Source: Hyphomicrobiales bacterium (GTDB lineage: Bacteria > Pseudomonadota > Alphaproteobacteria > Rhizobiales > Rhizobiaceae). From it: a DNA stretch of 64,000 bases. The position numbers were made by a program, and so were the translations under genes. The stretch lies in the NCBI GenBank assembly GCA_900468805.1, contig UEIF01000012.1, positions 62,001 to 126,000 of the forward strand. The letters are read 5' to 3'. The notes under the pieces are model-generated. The model did no database searches. It saw only the letters and a list, made by a program, of their open reading frames with translations, and was not told where the DNA came from. Shown in pieces: positions 1 through 8,057 of the stretch; the first letter of the stretch is position 1, and the number at the start of each line of letters is the position of its first letter.

Positions 1-206
1 CTCCCGCAGAAGGCAGTGCGTCTCATGGGTCGGCAGTCATCCGCTGGCAGTCCAGCAAGCCGGTTCTCAATGACGTCAGGTTGTTGACAAGACAGGTCGA
101 GACAAGACTGGCAGAAGAGAAACGCTCAAAAAGGTAGGAGACACGGCCACGCTACCGGGAGGCTCGACTTGGCGGGATTGCTTTCAGCCGTGTCACGCTG
201 TCGGGC

Positions 207-578
207 TTAGCGTCCCCTGTTTTCCCGCGATACCGGCAGTGTTGTGCTTTCCCAATGCCACTCGACATTTCCGGGTACGAAACCGAGCTTGGTGTTCCTG
301 CGGCCAATAATTCGGCGGCTTCCGGTATTCGGCGCCAGATGATCAATATCCGTCAGGAACGCGTCGAAACTGTCACGCCAGCGTGGATCAATGTGGTGGT
401 CGGACGCAAGCATGCGTCGATATTGTTCCCGCAGGAACTTGTGCTTATGAGTTTTTGGCATGGCGCTCGGGTGGGAATGTTGGGGTGTGGGAGCAATAGC
501 GAGCGGGCCGTATAATTTGAGTTTACGTTCGTTGTAAAGTGCCTCTTGTCGCAAACATAGATCAGCCGCCGCTTTCAT
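207..578 (-). CDS. Small protein with an HNH/AP2-like DNA-binding pattern, function unknown
   Basis: Not recognised as a named family. The C-terminal half (about residues 65-112) reads as an aromatic F-D-x-F-L-x-D-I segment, a short basic stretch (G-R-R-N), then G-F-V-P-G-N-V-E-W. This spacing resembles the small HNH/AP2-like DNA-binding proteins often found in phages (F-x-x-F-x-x-D-x-G ... R-x-D ... P-x-N-x-x-W), but the usual R-x-D is R-x-N here and no HNH metal ligands are visible. The first start gives 123 residues and overlaps the end of the DUF454 gene by 17 bases. An internal Met at base 461 would give 84 residues and still keep the conserved part. Neither start has a good ribosome binding site. 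It could be a decayed mobile-element remnant. Confidence 0.45.
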   Translation of the reverse strand: MKAAADLCLRQEALYNERKLKLYGPLAIAPTPQHSHPSAMPKTHKHKFLREQYRRMLASDHHIDPRWRDSFDAFLTDIDHLAPNTGSRRIIGRRNTKLGFVPGNVEWHWESTTLPVSRENRGR

Positions 579-993
579 CCGGCGCGCTGCGCCTGGCGGA
601 ACCCGGCCGCGAAGCGACGTAGGCAGCGCAAGCCAGGATCAATGCACCGACGATGATCGCGAGGGGAACAGATGGCTTCGAAGTAACGAAGAATATCGCG
701 TATCCGGCCGACATCCCCGTCAAGGCTAAAATCTTGGATTTCCGGGAAATCGCCCCGTTTTCACGCCAGTCGCGTAGCGAGCCGCCAAATCGACTGCGCA
801 TCAGATAGGCCTCCAGGCGTGGGGATGACCGGCTGAAAAACCACGCAGCCAAGATCAGGAAGATCGTCGTCGGCATGAGCGGAAGGATGGCACCGATAAT
901 TCCAAGACCGACCATCAAGAGACCAAGGCAAATATAAACCGCCCGTTGGAACGAACTGCGCGGCGGGCCGGGCATAGAATTCAATTCACGCAC
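562..993 (-). CDS. DUF454 (YbaN-like) inner membrane protein
   Basis: A 143-residue hydrophobic protein of the DUF454/YbaN family. The diagnostic segment L-P-L-M-P-T-T at residues 37-43, followed by a hydrophobic stretch and S-R-S-S-P-R-L, matches the family signature (L-P-x-x-P-T-T ... A-R-S-S-P-R). Membrane segments lie at about 18-36 and 42-54, with two more near residues 90-127. The biochemical role of the family is unknown. The start is a GTG at 993 with AGGAG close upstream; an ATG at 975 is possible. It runs away from the acetamidase gene. Confidence 0.75.
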   Translation of the reverse strand: MRELNSMPGPPRSSFQRAVYICLGLLMVGLGIIGAILPLMPTTIFLILAAWFFSRSSPRLEAYLMRSRFGGSLRDWRENGAISRKSKILALTGMSAGYAIFFVTSKPSVPLAIIVGALILACAAYVASRPGSARRSAPDESGG

Positions 994-1205
994 TCCTCAT
1001 CAGATCGTCGGCCTCACGATGGCCTGCAACGAAAGAATTAAGAATCTCCTGCTGGCCCACATCTTGGGGTCGCGGTACCATATTTCACCACACACCTATG
1101 GAAGCCTGAATATTTCACGTCGACGGTCGCCCGACAGATGCGTAAGTTCGTCGAACCAGCACGTCACCCTGCACGCCCATTTCCAACCCGAGCGGAACAC
1201 CCAGA

Positions 1206-2117
1206 ATGACGACCCACCCTTTCGTCGCAACTGCCTTTTACAACGTTATTGGAACCATGCCTCCGGCTTTGACGGTCGCGAGCGGCGACACAATCGTAAC
1301 CCGCACACTTGACGCATGGGGCTACGACGAGAACGACGTCCGGCAGGCAAGCGGCCCAAATCCCATGAACGGGCCAGTCTTCGTCGAGGGTGCCGAATCC
1401 GGAGATGCCCTCAAGGTCGAAATTCTGGACATGAAACCCACAAGGGACACTGGGTTCACGCGCAGCGTGTTGGCGGCAAATGTCATTGATCCCGAGGCCG
1501 TTCGCGACCTTCCAAGATCTGAAAAGACGCTGTGGGATATCGACCGGCAAGCGATGACTGTGAAATTGAAGGAGCCGGTTGCCGGCATCGAAAATCTGGT
1601 TCTGCCATTGTCGCCGATGATCGGATGTTTCGGCGTAGCGCCGAGCCTTGGCCAGGCGATCTCAACGGCCACGAGCGGTGCGTATGGCGGAAATATGGAT
1701 TACCGCGTGCTCGGTCCCGGCGCGACGATCTGGTTCCCCGTCTTCGCGCCCGGTGCATTGTTCTTTCTTGGCGACTGCCATGCGGTCCAGGGTGACGGCG
1801 AAATCGTCGGCACTGGTGTAGAGACGACGTTCGAAGTCACTGTCCGGCTGACGGTTGAAAAGGGAAGGCCGATATCCTGGCCGAGGGCCGAAACTGTTGA
1901 TGACGTCATCACCATCGGCAATGCAAGGCCGCTCGATCAGGCTCTGCAGCACGCGACGACCGAAATGTTGAACCTGCTTGTCATAGACTATGGCCTGACG
2001 ACGGTGGCGGCCAGCCATCTCCTCGGCCAGGTGATCCGGTACGACATAGGCAACGTCTTCGACCCCGCATATACGGTCGCCTGCCGGATCGAGAAGAAAT
2101 GGCTTCCCGCGCGCTGA
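1206..2117 (+). CDS. Acetamidase/formamidase family amidohydrolase
   Basis: A 303-residue protein of the FmdA/AmdA family, zinc-dependent cytoplasmic enzymes that hydrolyse short amides such as formamide or acetamide to the acid and ammonia. Family features include an N-terminal beta-rich segment with a G-D-T-I-V motif, the P-M-N-G-P-V-F-V-E-G-A-E-x-G-D region (about residues 56-70), the central P-M-I-G-C-F-G-V-A-P segment (near 138) and F-F-L-G-D-C-H-A-x-Q-G-D-G-E (near 185). Length is typical of the shorter bacterial members. The IclR regulator 108 bp downstream on the same strand is a candidate controller. The true substrate cannot be read from sequence. Confidence 0.85.
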   Translation: MTTHPFVATAFYNVIGTMPPALTVASGDTIVTRTLDAWGYDENDVRQASGPNPMNGPVFVEGAESGDALKVEILDMKPTRDTGFTRSVLAANVIDPEAVRDLPRSEKTLWDIDRQAMTVKLKEPVAGIENLVLPLSPMIGCFGVAPSLGQAISTATSGAYGGNMDYRVLGPGATIWFPVFAPGALFFLGDCHAVQGDGEIVGTGVETTFEVTVRLTVEKGRPISWPRAETVDDVITIGNARPLDQALQHATTEMLNLLVIDYGLTTVAASHLLGQVIRYDIGNVFDPAYTVACRIEKKWLPAR

Positions 2118-2225
2118 CCAATCGCCGCCTGCAACGGTTAGCGACCGAAACCTCACACGGTCATCGGTACATCAAGGATCCGGTAATCCCAACTTCCGAG
2201 CCAACACGAGAAAACCAGACAACCG

Positions 2226-2981
2226 ATGCGGGAAAGTGATTTTGTCAGCGGCTTCGCCCGTGGCCTCAAGGTGATCGAAGCCTTCGGCGAAATGCATCGT
2301 CGGCTATCCATCACCGATGCCGCGAAACTCACCGGCCTCGACCGCGCCACGGTGCGCCGCTCGCTGCTCACACTCGCCGAGCTCGGTTACGCCGATTATG
2401 ACGGCAAATTCTTCACGCTGACACCAAAGATCCTGCGGCTCGGCCACGCCTATCTGGAGGCGACACCGCTGCCGGTGCTCATCCAGCCGCATCTCGATGC
2501 CCTCTCCGAGAAGGCCGGCCAGAGCGCGTCGGCGTCGGTGCTCGATGGTACCGAGATCGTCTATATCGCCCGCGCCTCACAGCGCCGCGTCATGTCGATC
2601 AACCTGACGCCCGGAAGCCGGCTTCCCGCCTATTGCGCCTCGATGGGTCGTGTGCTGCTCGCCATTTTGCCGGAGGCCGAGGCCCGGGCTGTTCTTTCCA
2701 GAAGCCAGCTGAAGGCGAATACGCCGAATACGAAGACCGACCTCGAGGAATTGATGGCCGAGTTCCGGAAGGTTCGCGCACAGGGCTATGCCCTCGTCGA
2801 TCAAGAGCTTGAACTCGGCCTCTGTTCGATCGCCGTGCCGGTCGAGAATGACCGTGGCCAGACGGTCGCCGCCATCAATATCGGCGCGCCGGCACCCCAT
2901 GTGCCGGCGGTCGAGATGGTCACGCGCTACCTGCCGCTGCTGAAGGAAACCCAGGCCACGCTGCGCACCGTGCTGCGCTAA
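2226..2981 (+). CDS. IclR-family transcriptional regulator (PcaR/PobR-like)
   Basis: 251 residues: an N-terminal winged HTH (about 8-70, with I-T-D-A-A-K-L-T-G-L-D-R-A-T-V-R-R) and a C-terminal IclR effector domain (about 85-250). The G-F-A-R-G-L-x-V-I-E-A-F start and the D-R-A-T-V-R-R recognition helix resemble the PcaR/PcaU/PobR branch that controls aromatic-acid catabolism. In rhizobia PcaR controls pcaIJF, which is not in this window. The gene lies 4 kb from pcaQ, so a pca role is possible, but it follows the acetamidase gene and could act there instead. The start codon has only a weak ribosome binding site. Confidence 0.85.
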   Translation: MRESDFVSGFARGLKVIEAFGEMHRRLSITDAAKLTGLDRATVRRSLLTLAELGYADYDGKFFTLTPKILRLGHAYLEATPLPVLIQPHLDALSEKAGQSASASVLDGTEIVYIARASQRRVMSINLTPGSRLPAYCASMGRVLLAILPEAEARAVLSRSQLKANTPNTKTDLEELMAEFRKVRAQGYALVDQELELGLCSIAVPVENDRGQTVAAINIGAPAPHVPAVEMVTRYLPLLKETQATLRTVLR

Positions 2982-3078
2982 CGCATGTCGCACAAGTGTA
3001 CGCGGTTTGCGATAACGACATGCGTCAACAAGGGCTGAAAGCGTGGCAAGCAATCTGAAGGATCGCGACACGTTTTAG
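2980..3078. repeat. RIME-like rhizobial intergenic palindromic repeat
   Basis: Begins at the IclR stop codon. It holds one perfect inverted repeat with 10-base arms (ACGCATGTCG at 2981-2990 and CGACATGCGT at 3016-3025), then a second imperfect palindrome (GAAAGCGTGGC ... GATCGCGACACGTTTTAG, about 3038-3078). From memory this two-palindrome layout of about 100 bp matches the RIME elements (Rhizobium-specific intergenic mosaic elements). No second copy was noticed in this window. Confidence 0.7.
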
Positions 3079-3283
3079 AAATGCCGAACCATCCAGCCGG
3101 CTAAAATCAGCGCGCCGTTCCAGACGACGCAGCCGATTCCGAGCCTGCAGTCAGCCCAAAAAACAGGTCAATGCCGACGGATGGGGCAACCTGCACAAGT
3201 TTTTTTCAGCATCGCGACAATCATCACACCACAGAGGCCTGTCGCAAGGATAAAGGTCACGAAGTCAGGCAAAGCCACACCCG
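3079..3283 (-). other. Gene-free stretch with possible decayed coding remnant
   Basis: Between the RIME-like repeat and the methyltransferase, no intact gene is apparent. On the minus strand one frame ends V-V-W-N-G-A-L-I-L-A-G-W-M-V-R-H-F and stops exactly at the edge of the repeat. Another frame upstream reads a hydrophobic L-P-D-F-V-T-F-I-L-A-T-G-L segment. Together they look vaguely like pieces of a DedA-type membrane protein broken by frameshifts. This is weak, and chance is a real alternative. Confidence 0.2.
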
Positions 3284-3853
3284 TCACTCCGGCCGGTTTG
3301 CAATGCGAAAGACGCTGGCGGGCGGGATATTCAGGCGCACCCGGCCGAGCCTCTCCGCCTGCAGCCCGAACTCATCGAGCACGTCCAACGGTACCGAGCA
3401 GGCATGGCCGTAGGTGAACTGGTAGAAGGCGCCGCCACGTTCCAGCAGGCTGAAGCTGCCGCCGACAATGGCCCGGATGATCTCCCTTGGCATATTGCGA
3501 AAGGGCAGTCCGCTGACGATTGCCGCCTGCAGTCCAAGTTCTGCCCTGCAGGCCGCGAGCTCGCGCGCATCGCGCTGGAGAATAACCACGTCAGGAAAAC
3601 GCTGCCGCAGCGGGGCGATGAAGCGGGTTTCAAGCTCCACCAGTGTGAGGTCTCGCGCCGGCAGGCCACGTTTGAGAAGCGCCGCGGTGAAAACCCCTGT
3701 GCCGGGGCCGAGCTCCAGCACTTTGCCGGCCGAAGGCCCGATCTCACTGGTGATCAACCGCGCCAGCCGCCCTCCCGAGGGCACGATCGCGCCGATTTTC
3801 CTGGGCTCGGCGAGAAGGGCACTAAAGAAGGCGGCCAGCGGCGGCTGTTGCAT
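3284..3853 (-). CDS. PmtA-like phospholipid N-methyltransferase family protein
   Basis: A class I SAM-dependent methyltransferase of about 190 residues. The SAM-binding glycine motif is L-E-L-G-P-G-T-G-V-F-T (about 45-55), followed by the acidic T-L-V-E-L-E strand end, and the N-terminal R-K-I-G-A-I-V-P-S-G region is typical of the rhizobial PmtA/COG3963 group. Known members methylate phosphatidylethanolamine to phosphatidylcholine at the inner membrane. The start at 3853 has GGAG 6 bases upstream; an ATG at 3868 lacks this. Rhizobia often carry several paralogues, so this need not be the main PmtA. It is downstream of the two-component pair on the same strand, separated by about 90 bp. Confidence 0.65.
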   Translation of the reverse strand: MQQPPLAAFFSALLAEPRKIGAIVPSGGRLARLITSEIGPSAGKVLELGPGTGVFTAALLKRGLPARDLTLVELETRFIAPLRQRFPDVVILQRDARELAACRAELGLQAAIVSGLPFRNMPREIIRAIVGGSFSLLERGGAFYQFTYGHACSVPLDVLDEFGLQAERLGRVRLNIPPASVFRIANRPE

Positions 3854-3939
3854 GCGGGTCTCCAGCATCGATCATCCGAGTCCGGTATTCCCCTTTCAAA
3901 TGATGCGAGCATGACGTGCACCCGCACCATCGAAAAGAT

Positions 3940-5310
3940 TCATGCAGTCTGGGCCGTCGGCTCGAAGTTCATATTGAAGCTCGCCCCACCGCCCTCTGCA
4001 TCCGAGACCCACACGCTTCCGTGGTGCAGCTTGACGATCTCGCGCACGAGATGGAGGCCGAGCCCGATGCCCTGGCTGCGACCGTTCGCACGCTGAAAGG
4101 GCTCGAAGATCCGCTCCCGGTCCTCTGGCGCGATACCAGGGCCTTCATCGCTGACGGAAATCTGCGCGGGTTGCTCTACGGCAATGGTGATCGTGCCGCT
4201 CCTGCCACCGTGCTGAATGGCGTTCTGCACCAGATTGGCAATTGCCCGTTCCAGCGCGATCTCGTCGCCGAGAATGCGTTCCGGCATCGAGCGCAGTTCG
4301 AAATTCGCCTGATAGCCGGCGGCAATGATCAGCGGCGCAAGCTCGGCGGCCTGGCGCCGCGCGATGGTCGCCAGGTCGATGGAGCAATCCGGCACGGGCT
4401 CCTGATTGAGCCGCTGCAGGTCGAGCAGTTGCTGGGCCAACGTCGAAAGACGGGCCACATCTTCCAGCAGCCGGTTGGTCGCTTCCGTCGGCGGCATGGT
4501 CTCCAGCCGGTTCTGCAGAATAGCGATTGGCGTGCGCAGTTCATGAGCCGCGGCCAGCATGAAGCGTCGCTGCTTGTTATGATCGTCGTCGAGGCGCTGC
4601 AGCGTCTCGTTCATGGCGATCACCAGCGGCGCCACCTCCTCGGGCACGTTTTCCAGCGGCAGGCGATAGCCGCGGGTGGTGCCGTCAATACCCTGGGCTG
4701 CCTGCGCCACTTCGTTCAATCCGCGGTGGATGCCGCGCGCCACGAAAGGCGTGACCGCCAACGTGATCAGACCGGTCAGCAGGATAACCGGCAACACGAC
4801 GCCGGAAGCAATCGCCACGAAGACGACGAGCAGCTTGCCGGCCGGAAGGCTGCCCTGCCGGCCGACGATGACGAGCAGGTCGCCGTGATCGCTCTTGACC
4901 TTCTGCAGGCGCGCGGCAATCGTCGCAGGGTTGTCCTCATCCCCATTGAAGCGCGCCTCAGCGATGTCGGTGCCTGAAGCGGCGATGGTGAGATATTGCG
5001 CCGGCACATTGCCGTCGGTCAGCACGTGACCCTGCTCGTCGCGCACCAGAAACCAGAAATCGGTCGCCTTCTCACGCTGGTAATCCAGATCCTTGGTATT
5101 GGTGATGCGCATCGAACCGTCAGGGTCCCAAACAATCGACCCCGTCGCAGCGTCGATTGCATGCTCGTCGGGAGCGAATATTCCGCTCATGCCGGAGATC
5201 CAGAAGACGAAGGCAAAGGCGATTGCGATCAGCACCAGGGTCGCGGCCTGCAGCGCCACCAGCCGGCGGATCAGCCGCCATTTCAGCGAATAGAACTTCA
5301 TCTTCTTCAT
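3940..5310 (-). CDS. Sensor histidine kinase
   Basis: A 456-residue membrane kinase partnered with the response regulator just upstream. It has TM1 (about 16-38), a periplasmic sensor region of about 120 residues, TM2 (about 165-188), a HAMP linker, and a HisKA domain with the H-box H-E-L-R-T-P-I. Next come an N-box N-L-V-Q-N-A-I-Q-H, G1 D-E-G-P-G-I, F-box E-P-F-Q-R, and G2 G-I-G-L-G-L-H. All catalytic motifs are intact. The ATG at 5310 overlaps the regulator stop as ATGA, which fixes the start and suggests translational coupling. The signal sensed is unknown. Confidence 0.9.
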   Translation of the reverse strand: MKKMKFYSLKWRLIRRLVALQAATLVLIAIAFAFVFWISGMSGIFAPDEHAIDAATGSIVWDPDGSMRITNTKDLDYQREKATDFWFLVRDEQGHVLTDGNVPAQYLTIAASGTDIAEARFNGDEDNPATIAARLQKVKSDHGDLLVIVGRQGSLPAGKLLVVFVAIASGVVLPVILLTGLITLAVTPFVARGIHRGLNEVAQAAQGIDGTTRGYRLPLENVPEEVAPLVIAMNETLQRLDDDHNKQRRFMLAAAHELRTPIAILQNRLETMPPTEATNRLLEDVARLSTLAQQLLDLQRLNQEPVPDCSIDLATIARRQAAELAPLIIAAGYQANFELRSMPERILGDEIALERAIANLVQNAIQHGGRSGTITIAVEQPAQISVSDEGPGIAPEDRERIFEPFQRANGRSQGIGLGLHLVREIVKLHHGSVWVSDAEGGGASFNMNFEPTAQTA

Positions 5311-5984
5311 GGTCGGGCCTGCCGGATCAGGTAGCCGACGCCGCGGATCGTATGGATTTCGACCCCGGCGCACGCCGCATCGAGCTTGCGGCGCACGCGC
5401 GAGACATGCGCATCGAGCGCGTTGGACTGGATCTCGTCATCCATGCCGTAGACCGCTTCTTCGAGACTGGAGCGCTCCACCGTGCGGCCGGCTCGGCGCA
5501 TCAGCGCTTCCAGCACCAGCAATTCGCGGCGCGGCAGTTCAAGCGCCACGTCGCCGACACGAGCCTCGCGGTTGCGCAGGTCGAAATACAGCCTTCCGAG
5601 GCACAGGCTCTCGATCTCGATATTGCCCGGACGGCGCAGGATCGCTCTCAATCGCGCCATCAACTCCTCGACGGCGAAGGGTTTGGCGAGATAGTCGTCG
5701 GCGCCGAAATCGAGCCCCTTGATCCGGTCTTTCAGATCGCCGCGCGCCGTCAACATGATCACCGGGACAGCCGGCTGGATACGACGCGCGTCGGCGATCA
5801 GTTCCAGCCCGTCGCCATCAGGCAGGCTGCGATCAAGCAGCAGGGCATCATAGCTGTTCAGTCGCACGGCCTCTTCGGCCGCCTCGATGGTTGAAACGTG
5901 GTCCGTGATGATATTGTTGTTGCGGAGCGCCGTCACTAGTACGGCGGCCATTTCCGGTTCATCTTCCGCCAGCAAGACGCGCAT
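5307..5984 (-). CDS. OmpR-family response regulator
   Basis: 225 residues: an N-terminal receiver domain with acidic residues E-D-E near the N terminus, the phospho-acceptor Asp in L-L-L-D-R-S-L-P-D-G (about residue 51), conserved T-A-R and the switch Lys in A-K-P-F (about 102), then a C-terminal winged-helix effector domain ending H-T-I-R-G-V-G-Y-L-I. The ATG at 5984 begins the natural M-R-V-L-L-A-E-D-E start. It is the first gene of a two-gene operon with the overlapping kinase. Target genes are not evident from sequence. Confidence 0.92.
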   Translation of the reverse strand: MRVLLAEDEPEMAAVLVTALRNNNIITDHVSTIEAAEEAVRLNSYDALLLDRSLPDGDGLELIADARRIQPAVPVIMLTARGDLKDRIKGLDFGADDYLAKPFAVEELMARLRAILRRPGNIEIESLCLGRLYFDLRNREARVGDVALELPRRELLVLEALMRRAGRTVERSSLEEAVYGMDDEIQSNALDAHVSRVRRKLDAACAGVEIHTIRGVGYLIRQARP

Positions 5985-6065
5985 TCGACCGTCCAACTTC
6001 AAAAACCGCTCTCTGCACAGGCAAGATTGCGTCAGCATGACGCCAAATGCCAGACCGGTATAGCG

Positions 6066-6959
6066 TCAGTTCCCGAAAGGAAGGCTGATTGCCTCGGTCC
6101 GCGCTTCAAAGGCGCGAATGACGGCTGCCATATCCTCCCGCCCGAAGCCCAGATTTTCAGTCTCCGCATAGAGCGCATGGCAGGCATCGAGCAGCGGCGA
6201 GGCGATTCCCGCCTGCCGCGCCGCTTCGGCCACCAGTTCGTTGTTCTTCAACACGTCTGAGATCGCCGCCTGCACGGAGAAATCCCGTTCCACCAGCTTG
6301 GCGCTCTTGATCCGCGATATGCCGCTCGCCATCTGGCCGGCATCGACCACGGTCTTGAAAAGACCCATATCGAGCCCTTGCCGATCCGCGAAATGGGCGG
6401 CCTCCGCAAGCCCCGTCACCGATGTAATCAGGAAGATATTGACGGCAAGCTTCATCAACAACGCATTTGGCACTGCGCCGCAGACGACCGCCTCCCGGCA
6501 CATGGCCGTCAGCAGCGGACGGACCTCTTTTACGACATCCGCGTCTCCCGCAAGCATCGCCACAAGCTGGCCCTCCTCCGCCGGCCGGCGCGAACCCGAA
6601 ACGGGCGCCTCGACATAGCGACCGCCGACGGCACCGATATCCGCTTCAAGCGCTTTCGAATACATGGGTGTAGTCGTTCCCATGTGGATGACGACATGCT
6701 CGGCAACCCGTTCTGCAAAGGCCGGCGTGTCACGCTCGAGAACCGCATCGATTACCGCGTCCGTCGCAAGCATCAGGATCACGACTTGGGACTTGCGGAA
6801 GAGCTCGTCAATGCCGGCGGCCACCTCAGCACCGGCGGCTCGCAGCGTCTCCGCGCTCTCCGGCGAACGGTTCCAGACAATGAGATCCGTGCCTGCGCTT
6901 AGGAGATTGAGCGCCATCGGCGTGCCCATCACACCGAGACCGATGAAGCCTGTTTTCAT
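6066..6959 (-). CDS. NAD(P)-dependent 3-hydroxyisobutyrate dehydrogenase-family oxidoreductase
   Basis: 297 residues of the beta-hydroxyacid dehydrogenase family. The N-terminal Rossmann motif is [12 protein letters not shown] (4-15). The substrate-binding segment [16 protein letters not shown] (about 117-132) and the region containing the catalytic Lys ([10 protein letters not shown], about 161-170) are present. Members oxidise 3-hydroxyisobutyrate, tartronate semialdehyde, 2-hydroxymethylglutarate or related hydroxyacids; the substrate here is open. The start at 6959 gives the conserved M-K-T-G-F-I-G. It lies next to pcaQ on the same strand, with 62 bp between pcaQ start-side genes only on the other side, so no link to pca is shown. 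Confidence 0.85.
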   Translation of the reverse strand: MKTGFIGLGVMGTPMALNLLSAGTDLIVWNRSPESAETLRAAGAEVAAGIDELFRKSQVVILMLATDAVIDAVLERDTPAFAERVAEHVVIHMGTTTPMYSKALEADIGAVGGRYVEAPVSGSRRPAEEGQLVAMLAGDADVVKEVRPLLTAMCREAVVCGAVPNALLMKLAVNIFLITSVTGLAEAAHFADRQGLDMGLFKTVVDAGQMASGISRIKSAKLVERDFSVQAAISDVLKNNELVAEAARQAGIASPLLDACHALYAETENLGFGREDMAAVIRAFEARTEAISLPFGN

Positions 6960-7025
6960 GATTGCCGCCTCTTCAGATGCCTGGGGCGACAAATCTACGA
7001 GCAATCGCAGCGACTGTCTTGAAGG

Positions 7026-7964
7026 TTAGTGCTCAGACGCAGGCTGGCCGGAAATTTCCAACGCCGCCTCACGGATCGTCTGCATGAGGATCGACAGCGG
7101 CAGCGAGGGAATGGAATCGGTGCGCACCGTCAGTCCGACCGGCCCCTTCGTCTCGCTGGTATCGATCGGCAGGGCGGCAAGCACACCGTCGGCAATATCG
7201 CGCGCCACCACGCCGTTGGAAATGATCCAGATTGCGTCGCTGTCACGCACGAAAGCACGGCCGAAGGCGTCCGAAACGGTCTCGATCTGGCTCGGCAGGC
7301 TGGCTACGCCATTGGCAATCAGGAAATTTTCCACCACCGGGCGGATGATCGAACCGCGGGTCGGCATCAGCAGCGTATAGCGGCCGAGCTCGGCAAAGAG
7401 CGATTTTCCGCCGGTGAGCAGCGGATGGCCGGCGCGCACGACAAAGACCACCTGCTCGGAATAGAGGTGCTCGAAGGAAAAACCCGTCATGCGTTCCGCT
7501 CCTGCCAGACGCCCGACGACGAGATCGAGATCGCCGATGCGAAGCTGCTCCAGCAATACAGCATTGTCGCCGGTGATGATCTTCACCCGGCTCCAGGTGT
7601 TTTCCTTGAGAAACAGATCCATCGCCCGCGGCATGATGCGCGTCGAAACCGTGGGCAGCGCGCCGATGCGGACTGGCGGCGCATCGCCAAATTGCTCCTG
7701 CGAGACGGAATCGAGCCCCTGTCGCAATGCCGTCAGTGCGGCACCTGCATGGCGCAGGAAGACTTCTCCATAACGCGTGATCCGGATGCCGCGCCCATCG
7801 CGCTCGAAAACGCCGACACCGAGCGCCTGTTCCAACTCACGGATCGTCTTCGTCACTGCCGGCTGGCTGACATGCAGGAGTTCGGCCGCCTTCATCACGC
7901 TTTTCTGCCGCGCCACCTCGACAAAGGTCTGCAGATGGCGAAACTTGATGCGGCTATCGATCAT
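7026..7964 (-). CDS. pcaQ: LysR-type activator of the pca operon, PcaQ
   Basis: A LysR-family regulator with an N-terminal HTH (K-F-R-H-L-Q-T-F-V-E-V-A ... S-Q-P-A-V-T-K-T-I-R-E-L-E) and a C-terminal effector-binding domain. The K-F-R-H-L-Q start, length (312 residues from this start) and its place divergent from pcaDCHGB identify it as PcaQ. In Agrobacterium and Sinorhizobium, PcaQ activates pcaD onward with beta-carboxy-cis,cis-muconate or gamma-carboxymuconolactone as co-inducer. A start at 7973 is open, but it would put the PcaQ-type operator inside the gene, so 7964 is preferred. Confidence 0.93.
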   Translation of the reverse strand: MIDSRIKFRHLQTFVEVARQKSVMKAAELLHVSQPAVTKTIRELEQALGVGVFERDGRGIRITRYGEVFLRHAGAALTALRQGLDSVSQEQFGDAPPVRIGALPTVSTRIMPRAMDLFLKENTWSRVKIITGDNAVLLEQLRIGDLDLVVGRLAGAERMTGFSFEHLYSEQVVFVVRAGHPLLTGGKSLFAELGRYTLLMPTRGSIIRPVVENFLIANGVASLPSQIETVSDAFGRAFVRDSDAIWIISNGVVARDIADGVLAALPIDTSETKGPVGLTVRTDSIPSLPLSILMQTIREAALEISGQPASEH

Positions 7965-7971
7965 TGCTTTC

Positions 7972-7987
7972 ATAACCCACGAGTTAT
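7972..7987 (+). promoter_or_regulatory. PcaQ-type operator
   Basis: ATAACC-CACG-AGTTAT lies between pcaQ and pcaD. It is a near-perfect inverted repeat and matches the reported rhizobial PcaQ site (ATAACC-N4-GGTTAA) in the left arm and four of six bases of the right arm. It sits 70-86 bp before the pcaD start and 8 bp before the preferred pcaQ start, a usual place for a divergent LysR regulator that activates one side and represses itself. Confidence 0.75.
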
Positions 7988-8057
7988 CGAAAAGCTGAAA
8001 AATATCATTTTACTTAACCGAATCAACTCACCAAATTGGAAGTGGAGGAGATTTAAA

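Noticed and set aside
7029..8057. Long open frame that extends pcaD upstream through pcaQ
   Set aside because: It runs opposite pcaQ. The GTG at 8058 has a strong GGAGGAG site and begins the PcaD fold.
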